Positions 52,358 through 60,982 of a stretch of DNA of 64,000 bases are shown here, one piece after another. The position numbers and the translations under genes were made by a program. The stretch comes from JANNWF01 sp038205755 (GTDB lineage Bacteria; Pseudomonadota; Gammaproteobacteria; Xanthomonadales; Xanthomonadaceae), in the NCBI GenBank assembly GCA_038205755.1, contig JBBRBN010000004.1, positions 1 to 64,000 on the forward strand, written 5' to 3'. Numbering within the stretch: the stretch's first letter is position 1; every line of letters starts with the position of its first letter. A model generated the notes under the pieces. It worked only from the letters and a program-made list of their open reading frames with translations. It did not search any database and had not been told where the DNA came from.

Positions 52358-54115
52358 ATGGCCAGCCAGCTTGCTGCCTTGAACGAGTGGGTCGAAGCCA
52401 CCGCCCGACTCACCCAGCCGCAGTCGATTCACTGGTGTGACGGCTCCGACGCCGAGTACCGGATGCTGATCGAGGGCATGCTGGCGACCGGCGACCTGCT
52501 GGCCTTGAATCCGCAGACCCACCCGCGCAGCTACCTGCATCGCTCCGATCCGGGTGACGTGGCGCGGGTCGAGCACCTCACGTATGTGTGCACCCCGGAG
52601 CGTGACGACGCCGGTCCGAACAACCCATGGATGGCCCCGGACGAGGCGCACGCGAAAATGGACGCACTGTTCGCGGGCTGCATGCGCGGACGGACGCTGT
52701 ACGTCGTTCCCTACTGCATGGGGCCGATCGGATCGGAGCTGGCGCGCTGCGGCGTGGAGATCACCGACAGCGCTTACGTCGTCGCCAACATGCGCATCAT
52801 GACGCGGATGGGCGCTGCTGCACTGGCTCGTATTGAACGTGAAGCGCATTTTGTACGCGGCCTGCACTCCATCGGCGAACTCGACCCGGCGCGCCGCTTC
52901 ATCATGCATTTCCCGGCCGAGCTCAGCATCAAGTCCTACGGGTCGGGCTACGGCGGCAACGCGCTGCTGGGCAAGAAGTGCCACGCGCTGCGCATTGCCA
53001 GCCATCAGGCCCGCAGCGAGGGCTGGCTGGCCGAGCACATGCTGATACTCGGTGTCGAGACGCCGCAGGGCGAGACGCACTACATCGCGGCGGCGTTCCC
53101 TAGTGCCTGTGGCAAGACCAACCTGGCGATGTTGATTCCGCCGGCGGGCTACGGCGAGGCGGGCTGGAAAATCTGGACGGTTGGCGACGACATCTGCTGG
53201 ATGCGGCCCGGCGCGGATGGCCGACTTTGGGCGATCAATCCGGAGGCCGGATTCTTCGGCGTCGCGCCGGGTACCAGCGAAAAGACCAACCCCAATGCGC
53301 TGGCGACGCTGGGCCACGATGCGATCTTCACCAATGTGGCGCTGACGGCGGACAACCAGCCCTGGTGGGAAGGCCTGCCGGGCCAGCCGGTGACCGATTG
53401 GCGCGGTCGCGACTACGACCCCGCCAACGGACCCGCGGCGCATCCCAACTCGCGCTTCACGGTCAGCGCCAAGCAGTGTCCCAGCGTCAGCCCGCGCGCT
53501 GAAGATGCGCAGGGCGTGCCGCTGTCGGCCATCGTGTTCGGCGGCCGCCGGGAATCGCTGGTGCCGCTGGTCTTTCAGGCGCGCGACTGGCGCCACGGTG
53601 TGCTGGTGGGTGCCGCCATGGCGTCGGAAACGACCGCAGCGGCCACCGGCGCGGTCGGTGTGGTGCGTCGCGATCCGATGGCCATGAAGCCGTTCTGCGG
53701 CTACAACTTCGGCGACTATTGTGCGCACTGGCTGAGCTTTGACGTGGCTGGCGCAAAGCTGCCGCAGATCTTCCACGTCAACTGGTTCCGCAAAGGTGCT
53801 GACGGCGCCTTCCTTTGGCCGGGGTTCGGCGACAACCTGCGCGTTCTGGAGTGGATGCTGGCGCGCTGTGCCGGCGTTGTGCAGGCGGTACAGACGCCGA
53901 TCGGCTGGGTGCCGCAGCCCCAGGATATCCAGCTGGACGGCTTGCCAATGGAGGCCTCGACGCTGGACCAGCTGCTGCAGGTGTCGGCGGCTGACTGGCA
54001 GCCGGAGTTTGCCGCCATCGACGCGTTCCTGACCGAGTTCGGCGACCGTGTGCCGACGGCGCTGCGCGACGAGTGCGCCCGCATCGTCGCGGAACTGGCC
54101 GCTGCGAACGACTGA
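52358..54115 (+). CDS. pckG: Phosphoenolpyruvate carboxykinase (GTP)
   Basis: A 585-residue GTP-dependent PEPCK that converts oxaloacetate to phosphoenolpyruvate for gluconeogenesis. The P-loop FPSACGKTNLAML (about 247-260, with the reactive Cys), the metal site region WTVGDDICWM, the nucleotide-binding NWFRKGADGAFLWPGFGDN and the RRESLVPLVFQ motif are intact. The gene follows fadE and its regulator, so fat-derived carbon could be directed to sugar; the coupling is inferred. Confidence 0.96.
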   Translation: MASQLAALNEWVEATARLTQPQSIHWCDGSDAEYRMLIEGMLATGDLLALNPQTHPRSYLHRSDPGDVARVEHLTYVCTPERDDAGPNNPWMAPDEAHAKMDALFAGCMRGRTLYVVPYCMGPIGSELARCGVEITDSAYVVANMRIMTRMGAAALARIEREAHFVRGLHSIGELDPARRFIMHFPAELSIKSYGSGYGGNALLGKKCHALRIASHQARSEGWLAEHMLILGVETPQGETHYIAAAFPSACGKTNLAMLIPPAGYGEAGWKIWTVGDDICWMRPGADGRLWAINPEAGFFGVAPGTSEKTNPNALATLGHDAIFTNVALTADNQPWWEGLPGQPVTDWRGRDYDPANGPAAHPNSRFTVSAKQCPSVSPRAEDAQGVPLSAIVFGGRRESLVPLVFQARDWRHGVLVGAAMASETTAAATGAVGVVRRDPMAMKPFCGYNFGDYCAHWLSFDVAGAKLPQIFHVNWFRKGADGAFLWPGFGDNLRVLEWMLARCAGVVQAVQTPIGWVPQPQDIQLDGLPMEASTLDQLLQVSAADWQPEFAAIDAFLTEFGDRVPTALRDECARIVAELAAAND

Positions 54116-54161
54116 AGGCAAAAAGCGGTGACCGGAGCGAAGGCGCGTGTCCGGCGCAGCG

Positions 54162-54188
54162 CCAACTGACAAATTCGCAGGCGTCTAA
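54162..54188 (+). promoter_or_regulatory. Possible ECF-type autoregulated promoter
   Basis: CCAACTG (54162) and CGTCTAA (54182) are spaced 13 nt edge to edge (15 nt from AAC to CGTC), resembling the AAC...CGTC pattern of many ECF sigma promoters, 27 nt before the sigma gene start. Confidence 0.35.
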
Positions 54189-54214
54189 ACCTTTCCGTCT
54201 GGCGCGGCATCCAA

Positions 54215-54838
54215 GTGACTATGCTGCTTGCCACCTGCTCATCCCCACTGTCGCCTGCATTGGACTCGTCGCCGTCCATCGAACCGTCGCCGTTGCCCGC
54301 CGATCAGGACTGCACGCCCGATCGGGATCTGGTGCGGCAGGCCAGCGCCGGCGACACCCGCGCGTTCGAGCGCCTGTATCGGCGGCACGTCAGGCGCGTG
54401 CACAGCGTGATCTGGCGCCTGATCGGCGGCGTCGATGCGCGTGCCGAGGAACTGGCGCAGGACACGTTTCTGCACGCTTGGCGGGGGCTGGCCGGGTTCC
54501 GCCTGGACAGCGCCTTTTCGACCTGGCTGCACCGGCTGGCGGTCAACACGGCGCTCATGGACCTGCGCGGCCGCGCCGGCGCCGAGGCGATGGAAACCGC
54601 TGCGGATGCACTGGATAGCATGATTGCCCCGGCGGTCCGGCACGATCTTGGGCTGGATCTCGAACGGCTGGTTGCGCGCCTGCCGCCGCGTGCCCGAGCG
54701 GTGCTGGTCCTGCACGATGTGGAAGGCTGGAAGCACGCCGAGATCGGCGCGGCGCTGGGAATGGCCGTGGGCAGCTCCAAGGCGCAGCTGCACCGTGCCC
54801 GTGGACTATTGCGCGTCATGTTGGGAAGCGCCGAATGA
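54215..54838 (+). CDS. RpoE-like ECF sigma factor
   Basis: A 207-residue ECF sigma factor. Region 2 (about 45-105) has AFERLYRRHVRRVHSVIWRL and ELAQDTFLHAWRGL; region 4 (about 145-200) has LPPRARAVLVLHDVEGWKHAEIGAALG and SSKAQLHRARGLL. The GTG start at 54215 is used; an ATG two codons later (54221) is also possible. It overlaps the downstream anti-sigma-like gene by 4 nt (ATGA). Confidence 0.92.
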   Translation: MTMLLATCSSPLSPALDSSPSIEPSPLPADQDCTPDRDLVRQASAGDTRAFERLYRRHVRRVHSVIWRLIGGVDARAEELAQDTFLHAWRGLAGFRLDSAFSTWLHRLAVNTALMDLRGRAGAEAMETAADALDSMIAPAVRHDLGLDLERLVARLPPRARAVLVLHDVEGWKHAEIGAALGMAVGSSKAQLHRARGLLRVMLGSAE

Positions 54839-55374
54839 ACCCGCCAAACGACGAACTCGACCTGCTGCGCCAGCTGCGGTCGCTGCCGCGCGAGCGCGAA
54901 CCCGCGCGTGACCTGTGGCCGGATATCCAGGCGCGTCTGGCGCCAGCGGCGTCCAAGCGGCGGTTGCGATCGCGCAATGTCGCCCGCTGGCTGCTCGCTG
55001 CGGGCGTGGCGCTGGCCCTGTTGGCGGCGTTGCCGCCGGCGCTGCAAAGGCAGCAGGATGCGGTGATCGACCGCTCAGCGCAGGTCGACGGCGCCGGTCT
55101 GCGCGATGCGCTGATTCGTCGCGAGGCCCAGGCAATGTCCGACGAGTACCGGATTGCGCTCGCTGCCCTCGAACCCCGAACGCTGCCGGCAGACCTGCTG
55201 CTGGCGTCGGACCAGCTGGATGCCAGCGCAGAGCAGCTGCTGGATGCGCTGCGTGAGCAGCCCGATGCGAGCTTTCTTCTCAACCGCCTGCGTAACACCT
55301 ACGACCGGCGACTCAAGCTGGCCCGGCTGGCAGCGGCACAGGCGCCATCGTCCACGTTGGACGGCCACGGCTGA
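54835..55374 (+). CDS. Putative anti-sigma factor, single-pass membrane protein
   Basis: A 179-residue protein with a short cytoplasmic N-terminus (about 1-49), one membrane helix (about 50-68) and a periplasmic helical part. No Cys-rich zinc (ZAS) motif is seen. The overlap with the sigma gene and this topology suggest it holds the sigma factor inactive at the membrane; sequence alone does not prove it. The DUF4097 gene follows 40 nt later. Confidence 0.65.
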   Translation: MNPPNDELDLLRQLRSLPREREPARDLWPDIQARLAPAASKRRLRSRNVARWLLAAGVALALLAALPPALQRQQDAVIDRSAQVDGAGLRDALIRREAQAMSDEYRIALAALEPRTLPADLLLASDQLDASAEQLLDALREQPDASFLLNRLRNTYDRRLKLARLAAAQAPSSTLDGHG

Positions 55375-55414
55375 TGCGGCCGCCAATCGATCAGCCCACC
55401 CATCGAGCAAACTC

Positions 55415-56329
55415 ATGAAGACTGCATCGCTACTGCGGTTGCTTGTTCTGCTTGCGGCCGCGCCGCTGGCAATGGCGTCAACGCCCATCGAGGACAGTCG
55501 GCCGCTGGCGGCTGACGCAACGCTCGTGCTGGAGAACGTGAAGGGGCGGATAGCAGTCAACACCTGGGACCGGCCAGAGCTGCAGATTCGCGGTTCGCTG
55601 GGAGACGGCACTGACGGTCTGGAGATCGATGGCAGCCCAGATCGGTTGAAGGTGCGGGTGAAATATCCCCAGGCGGGCGGCTGGTTTGGCGGCTGGGGTG
55701 GCACCTCTGCCGGGGACAGCGATCTGCAGATCACTGCGCCAGCGGGTATCAGCCTGGAGGTGAAGTCGGTGAGCGCGCGGGTCGAGGTGCGCGGGCTTGA
55801 TGGTCCGCGGCTCAGCATCGAATCCGTCAGCGGCGACGTGGAGGTCAGCGCGGCCGCCAGGGACGTCTTCATCGAGACGGTTAGCGGGCGGCAGCGACTG
55901 GACGTGCGGGCTGCCGATGTCGCGATGGAATCGGTCAGCGGGACTATCGACCTGCGCGGCGCGGTTTCCGGTCGGATCTCGCTGGAGTCGGTGTCGGGGG
56001 CGTTGCGCCTGGACACCGATCAACGGGTCGAGCGGATCAAGGCCGGGGTTGTATCAGGCGCGATTGACCTGCGCAGCGGCCTGCAGCCCGGCGGTCGAAT
56101 CAGCGTCGAAAGCCTCAGCGGCAAGATTGTCCTGACGCTGCCCGCTGGAACCTCTGCCAAGGTAACGGCATCCAGCTTCACCGGCGCCATCCGCAGCTCG
56201 CATGGCGAGGTCAGAACCGAGAAGCACGGGCCGGGCGCCAGCCTGCAGACCACGCTTGGCGCGGGCGATGGCGTGATCGAGCTGGAAAACTTCTCCGGCT
56301 CCACCACCCTGCAGGCTGACGGGCGCTGA
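55415..56329 (+). CDS. Secreted DUF4097 beta-helix protein
   Basis: A 304-residue protein with a signal peptide (to about residue 22, AMASTP) and a DUF4097 domain. Short repeats of the form xxESVSGxxxxx occur at least six times (ISIESVSGDVEVS, FIETVSGRQ, MESVSGTIDLRG, SLESVSGALRL, GVVSGAIDL, VESLSGKIVL), predicting a right-handed beta-helix. Such proteins often follow ECF sigma/anti-sigma pairs; the role is unknown. Confidence 0.85.
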   Translation: MKTASLLRLLVLLAAAPLAMASTPIEDSRPLAADATLVLENVKGRIAVNTWDRPELQIRGSLGDGTDGLEIDGSPDRLKVRVKYPQAGGWFGGWGGTSAGDSDLQITAPAGISLEVKSVSARVEVRGLDGPRLSIESVSGDVEVSAAARDVFIETVSGRQRLDVRAADVAMESVSGTIDLRGAVSGRISLESVSGALRLDTDQRVERIKAGVVSGAIDLRSGLQPGGRISVESLSGKIVLTLPAGTSAKVTASSFTGAIRSSHGEVRTEKHGPGASLQTTLGAGDGVIELENFSGSTTLQADGR

Positions 56330-56362
56330 GGTCCGCAGTCGGCGTGCTGCGGCTGCGTCCGA

Positions 56363-56388
56363 GCGCCGCCCGGTTCAGCCGGCGGCGC
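56363..56388 (+). terminator. GC-rich hairpin after the ECF cassette
   Basis: GCGCCGCC pairs perfectly with GGCGGCGC around a 10-nt loop. No T tract follows, so it may be a Rho-assisted pause or 3' protection structure. Confidence 0.4.
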
Positions 56389-56721
56389 CGCTGTCGACGC
56401 AGATGCTGACGGTGTTCGTCGATAGTGTTCGACAGTGCCGTCAGTCAAGCAGCCTGTCGGCCACGGGTGGTCGAAGCGAAACGCTGGCTGCGGGAGGCCA
56501 GACAATCACGATTCTCACCCCCACCGCAGCGCGATGGGGCACGCATGGGCAGGATGATCTACGTGAGCACTGGGGCCGCGTAGACGGGTTTGCAGCCCCG
56601 CCGACCTGAGTCTGACAGGTTGCCAGCGCCAGGCTGCGCTCTGGATCAGGATCAGGATCAGGCTCAGGCTCAACCGAACGGCGAGCCCCGATTCAGGGCG
56701 CCATCCACTCCCTCAAAGCAA
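56389..56721. other. Intergenic stretch between ECF cassette and the next gene
   Basis: Holds a partial copy of the AGCAGCCTGTCGG motif (56448-56460) and a short GGATCA tandem array (56643). No gene or RNA is recognised. Confidence 0.4.
56643..56671. repeat. GGATCA/GGCTCA hexamer tandem array
   Basis: Three GGATCA units are followed by two GGCTCA units. It lies just downstream of the 56722 gene (minus strand). No function is apparent. Confidence 0.6.
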
Positions 56722-57705
56722 TCAGAGGTCCTGGTGGTAACGCACGTAGGGCGTGCGCGTTTCGGCATCTGGACGACGCGGCAGGGTGCTCAGCGGCCAC
56801 TGGCTGGCGTCGGGTTGCCCAAGCAGACTGCGGGCGCCAACCGTAAGCTGGGCCTGCCATGGCGTCCGCCAGGAAACGCCGAGGTCGATATCGAACGAGC
56901 TTTGCGACCCATCATCCGCGCTGAGGCCGGGCACCTCGATCAAGCGGCCGGTGATGCGTCCGGACACGGCGCCGTAGCCACCCTCGAGACTGAGCGCCGT
57001 GCTGTCCCACCGCAGCGGAACGCCGATCAGCAAGGGTGAGCCGGCAAATGTGCGAGCAAGCGAGCCGTCGATTCTCAGCCAGCCGGCGTCGCCGAGTCGC
57101 CGGGTGCCGCTCAGGTTCACCTGCTGCGACTCCAGCGAGAAGTGGTCCGCAAGCAGCAGCGGCGACGGTGTCGAGCCCAACGGACGCAGTGCCTCGGCCA
57201 AGGCATCCGGGGTCGCGTCAAGACGCGTGTCCAGCCACGCCAGTCCAAAGCGCAGATCGAGGTCACCGTCGGCCGATTGCCACCCCGTGTTCAGTCCGAT
57301 ACGCCGCCCAAGGTTGCTCAACATGGGATCAGTGGCGCCGACGTCGGCGAGCAGGCAGTGGTCGCCGAGCGATCCCAGTGCAGCCGCCAAGCCAATATTG
57401 CCGCGACATAGCAGCGCCAGGCCGGGCTGGCTGTCGAGCAGGAGATCAGCGCTGATCCGCTTGCCGCCGCCGAGTTGGACCCGCAGTCCGCCAGAAGCGG
57501 GCGGCGTCAGCACACGATCAAGCGCACGGGCGGACGCGGCATCCTGGCTGCCATCCAGCAACAGCAGTGCCTCGACACGGCCACTTTCCTGACTGAGCAC
57601 CGGCAGCACGCGCAGCGACTCGGCCGCTGCATTGGCGGACACAAATGCGAGCGCAGCAAGCAATGGCCAAGCCTGGCGCAACCTACGCACGACGACGGGC
57701 TCCAA
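56722..57705 (-). CDS. Putative outer-membrane or periplasmic beta-barrel-like protein, unknown family
   Basis: A 327-residue protein with a signal peptide (to about residue 28, SANAAAES) followed by amphipathic beta-strand-rich sequence such as LRFGLAWLDTRLDA, LRIDGSLARTF, LSLEGGYGAVSG and a terminal strand TPYVRYHQDL. I do not recognise a family. The alternation of strands and aromatic ends suggests a small barrel. It is divergent from the GGDEF-EAL gene. Confidence 0.65.
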   Translation of the reverse strand: MEPVVVRRLRQAWPLLAALAFVSANAAAESLRVLPVLSQESGRVEALLLLDGSQDAASARALDRVLTPPASGGLRVQLGGGKRISADLLLDSQPGLALLCRGNIGLAAALGSLGDHCLLADVGATDPMLSNLGRRIGLNTGWQSADGDLDLRFGLAWLDTRLDATPDALAEALRPLGSTPSPLLLADHFSLESQQVNLSGTRRLGDAGWLRIDGSLARTFAGSPLLIGVPLRWDSTALSLEGGYGAVSGRITGRLIEVPGLSADDGSQSSFDIDLGVSWRTPWQAQLTVGARSLLGQPDASQWPLSTLPRRPDAETRTPYVRYHQDL

Positions 57706-57929
57706 GGACGACGATGGTCAACCTTGGAGCGGCGCCGGGGCGCGGAGTTCCGAGCGTTGACCAACTGGGACCAGAACAATACTGGAATTACAGTTGCTTA
57801 ACAATTACATTGAATGTCATCTGTTCACACAAGCGAAGGTCCGTAGGTATCGCTTACCGGCGAGGGCTGCGGCCGGCAATCGGAACCATAGCGGTTCACC
57901 AAAGACCGGGTGGCCTTGATCCGTTCGAA

Positions 57930-57946
57930 GTCCGACAGGCTGCTAG
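57930..57946 (-). repeat. Inverted copy of the 17-nt dispersed motif
   Basis: Exact complement of 43573-43589. It contains part of the TAGACT box (57944-57949) that may serve the gene at 57973. Confidence 0.6.
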
Positions 57947-57972
57947 ACTCGCCCGGGAAGAAAGGGGGCAGC

Positions 57973-60966
57973 ATGGGGCGGGAGCCGGTTTCACTGGCAG
58001 TAACCGGAGCCGCGGGCTGGACGCCCGATGCGGGGCGAGTGTCGCGCGGCATGCTGGTGCTGGCGGGCAGCACCGCGCCGGAGCTTGCCCGGTCCATCAT
58101 GGGTTGGGCCTCTTCCCAGGCGCAGTGCAAAACAGTCCAGCTGTGGTTGGACGGTGAGCGTGGACCGCAGCTGCTGGCACAGATCGGTGACGCTGGCGAC
58201 AACACGGCAATTGATCATGTGCGGCGCTGCCTGATCGAAGCGCAGTCGCAACGCGATGGCCAGCGCTTTTGCGAGATATTGCCGCAGGACGGTCGCAACT
58301 ACGGCGTGCTGCAGCTGGACTTCTCCGGCTGTCCGCCCGCCGAGCTGATCGGCCAACTTCCGCTACTGGCCAGCCTGCTCAACCAGCGTCTTCCGGCAGC
58401 AATTGAACTTGATCGCCTGCATCGGGCGGTGGAGCGACTCGCTGATGCCGAGCGCCTGCAGCGCGCGCTGTATGCGATTGCCGAAACCGCCAGCGCTTCA
58501 CGCGACATGAGTGACCTGCTCCGCGGACTGCACCGGATCGTCGGCGGACTGATGTACGCCGAGAACTTCTTCATTGCGCTGCTTGACCGCAACGGCACCC
58601 AAATCCGTTTTGCCTATTTTTGCGACACGGTCGACGAAGAACCACCGGACTCGGCCACCGGTTACGCGCTGGAGCATTTCCGCGGCTCGTTGACCGCCCA
58701 TGTGATCATGTCCGCCGAGCCGTTGATGGGGCCCTCGGAAACCCTCGAGGCCCGGATTGGCGGGTCGACCCACGGCGCCGGTCCGCAAAGTATCGACTGG
58801 CTGGGCGTGCCGCTGAATGCGGGTGGGGAGACCTTTGGCGCGGTGGTGGTGCAGAGCTATCTCGAATCGCAGCGCTATAGCGAGCGCGACCGCGAGCTGC
58901 TGAGCTTTGTTGCCAGCCACATCGCCACCGCGCTGCTGCGCAAGCGGGCCCACGACGAACTTGAGGATCGGGTTGCCGAGCGAACCGACGAGTTGCGTGA
59001 GGCCAACCGGCTGCTCCGCATCGAAGTCGAAGAGCGTCAGCGTGGCGAGCTGCTGCAGGCCGCGTTGTTCCGGATTGCCGAGCTTGGCTCGGCGTCCGAC
59101 AGCCTGGAGAGCTTCTACACCTCGCTGCATCGCGTGGTCGGACGGCTGCTGTACGCCGAGAACTTCTACATTGCTCTGCTCAGTTCGTCCGGCGCCGAGA
59201 TCGAGTTTCCCTACTCAGTCGACCAGAACGACGCCCGCCGCCCGTCGCGCAAGCTTGGGCGGGGAATGACCGAGTACGTCCTGCGCACCAGTCAGCCGAT
59301 ACTGGCCGACGATGAGGTGCACCAGCAGCTGGCGGAGACCGGCGAGGTCTTCGCCCACGGCGTGGCGGCGCGCACCTGGCTCGGGGTCCCGCTGATTTGT
59401 GAAAGTGGCACGGTTGGCGTGTTGGCGGTGCAGTCCTATGACGACGTGCATCGTTACACCCGTCGCGACCAGGAGCTGCTGACGTTTGTCTCCTACCACA
59501 TCGCCAATGCGCTGGAGCGCAAGCGCGCGGCCGAGCGGCTGCGGCTGGCCAACACCGAGCTTGAGCGGCGCGTCGCTGAGCGCACCGAGGCGCTGTTTGC
59601 CGCCAATCGCGATTTGCGACTGCAGATCGCCGAGCGCGAGCGTTTCGAGCGCCAGCTGCAGTTTGCCGCCAGTCACGACGCGCTGACCGGGTTGCCAAAC
59701 CGGATCAGCTTCCAGCGCCGCATGACCGACGTGATGCGCCTGTATCGCGCTGACGGTGATCGGCGTTTTGCGGTCCTGTTCCTCGATCTCGACCGCTTCA
59801 AGGTCATCAACGATTCGGTCGGCCATCTGGTCGGCGACGACCTGTTGAAGGAAGCGGGCAACCGCATCGCCGGCGTGGTCGGGGACTGCGGCATGGTTGC
59901 GAGGCTGGGTGGCGACGAGTTCGCGATCCTGATCGAGCCGTTACGCGTTGACAGCGAGGCTGTCGAGCTGGCTGACCGCATCATCGCCGCGCTCGACGAG
60001 CCGATCCGGGTCGCCGGCAAGGAGCTGTTCACCTCGGCCAGCATCGGCATCACGGTGGCGCGCGCGCACTACAGCAATCCCGATGAGCTGTTGCGCGACG
60101 CCGATGTCGCCCTGTACCGCGCCAAAGCCAAGGGGCGCCGCTGTCACGAGATGTTTGATGAGGAGCTGCGCCGGCTGGCGCTGCATCGTCTGGAGGTCGA
60201 GGGCAACCTGCGCCGGGCGCTGGTGCGCAACGAGTTCGAGCCGCTGTTCCAGCCGATCCTGGCGCTCGACGGCGGCCATGTGATCGGTTACGAAGCGCTG
60301 GTTCGCTGGCGCCATCCGCAGGGCGGACTGCTGGCCCCGGCCGATTTCCTGTCGATCGCAGAGGAATCCGGGCTGGCCGAGGCGATCGACTGGCAGGTCT
60401 ACGAGTTGGTGCTGGCCCAGGGCTGGGCGCTGCGCGAGTCAGGCGCCTACGTCAGCATCAACGTCGGTGCCCGGCATTTTCGCAGCGCCCGTTTCGTGCC
60501 CGACCTGCTGCGGCTGGTCGAGCGCTATGAGTTCCCGCCCTCCCAGCTGTGCGTCGAAATCACCGAGCGCACCCTGCTGGAGGATCCGGACCAGGCGCGC
60601 GAGCTGATGCGCGAGCTGCGCGGCAGCGGCATGCGGCTGGCGCTCGACGACTTCGGCACCGGGTTTTCGTCACTCAGCTACCTGCACCAGTTCCCGCTGG
60701 ATGTCCTGAAGGTCGACCGCGCGTTCGTGGTCGCTCTGAGCGCCGACAGCGGCCGCAATGCCCAGGCCGTGCTGCGGGCGATCTGCTCGCTGGGCCGCTC
60801 ACTGGGCATGCATGTTGTCGCGGAGGGCATCGAAACCCAGCGTCAGCTGGAGACACTGCGGCTGCTTGGCTGCGACTACGGCCAGGGCTTTCTGTTTTCG
60901 AAGCCGCGACCACTGCAGGATCTGTTGGCGGAAAGCGGCTTCATGCCGAGCCAACCGTCAGGATGA
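57973..60966 (+). CDS. GAF-GAF-GGDEF-EAL cyclic-di-GMP turnover protein
   Basis: A 997-residue protein. Residues 1-160 form a degenerate GAF-like region (VQLWLDGERGPQLLAQIG, GVLQLDF); GAF domains follow at about 161-322 and 359-516, each with a following coiled coil (322-360 and 516-560). The GGDEF domain (about 566-715) has an intact LGGDEFA and FLDLDRFKVIND; the EAL domain (about 750-985) has YEALVRW, DDFGTGFSSLSYL and QGFLFSKP. Both catalytic motifs look functional. ATG 57973 has an AAAGGGGG box; a GTG at 57910 is less likely. No membrane helices are seen. Confidence 0.92.
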   Translation: MGREPVSLAVTGAAGWTPDAGRVSRGMLVLAGSTAPELARSIMGWASSQAQCKTVQLWLDGERGPQLLAQIGDAGDNTAIDHVRRCLIEAQSQRDGQRFCEILPQDGRNYGVLQLDFSGCPPAELIGQLPLLASLLNQRLPAAIELDRLHRAVERLADAERLQRALYAIAETASASRDMSDLLRGLHRIVGGLMYAENFFIALLDRNGTQIRFAYFCDTVDEEPPDSATGYALEHFRGSLTAHVIMSAEPLMGPSETLEARIGGSTHGAGPQSIDWLGVPLNAGGETFGAVVVQSYLESQRYSERDRELLSFVASHIATALLRKRAHDELEDRVAERTDELREANRLLRIEVEERQRGELLQAALFRIAELGSASDSLESFYTSLHRVVGRLLYAENFYIALLSSSGAEIEFPYSVDQNDARRPSRKLGRGMTEYVLRTSQPILADDEVHQQLAETGEVFAHGVAARTWLGVPLICESGTVGVLAVQSYDDVHRYTRRDQELLTFVSYHIANALERKRAAERLRLANTELERRVAERTEALFAANRDLRLQIAERERFERQLQFAASHDALTGLPNRISFQRRMTDVMRLYRADGDRRFAVLFLDLDRFKVINDSVGHLVGDDLLKEAGNRIAGVVGDCGMVARLGGDEFAILIEPLRVDSEAVELADRIIAALDEPIRVAGKELFTSASIGITVARAHYSNPDELLRDADVALYRAKAKGRRCHEMFDEELRRLALHRLEVEGNLRRALVRNEFEPLFQPILALDGGHVIGYEALVRWRHPQGGLLAPADFLSIAEESGLAEAIDWQVYELVLAQGWALRESGAYVSINVGARHFRSARFVPDLLRLVERYEFPPSQLCVEITERTLLEDPDQARELMRELRGSGMRLALDDFGTGFSSLSYLHQFPLDVLKVDRAFVVALSADSGRNAQAVLRAICSLGRSLGMHVVAEGIETQRQLETLRLLGCDYGQGFLFSKPRPLQDLLAESGFMPSQPSG

Positions 60967-60982
60967 GCGCGGGTCGCCGCAA

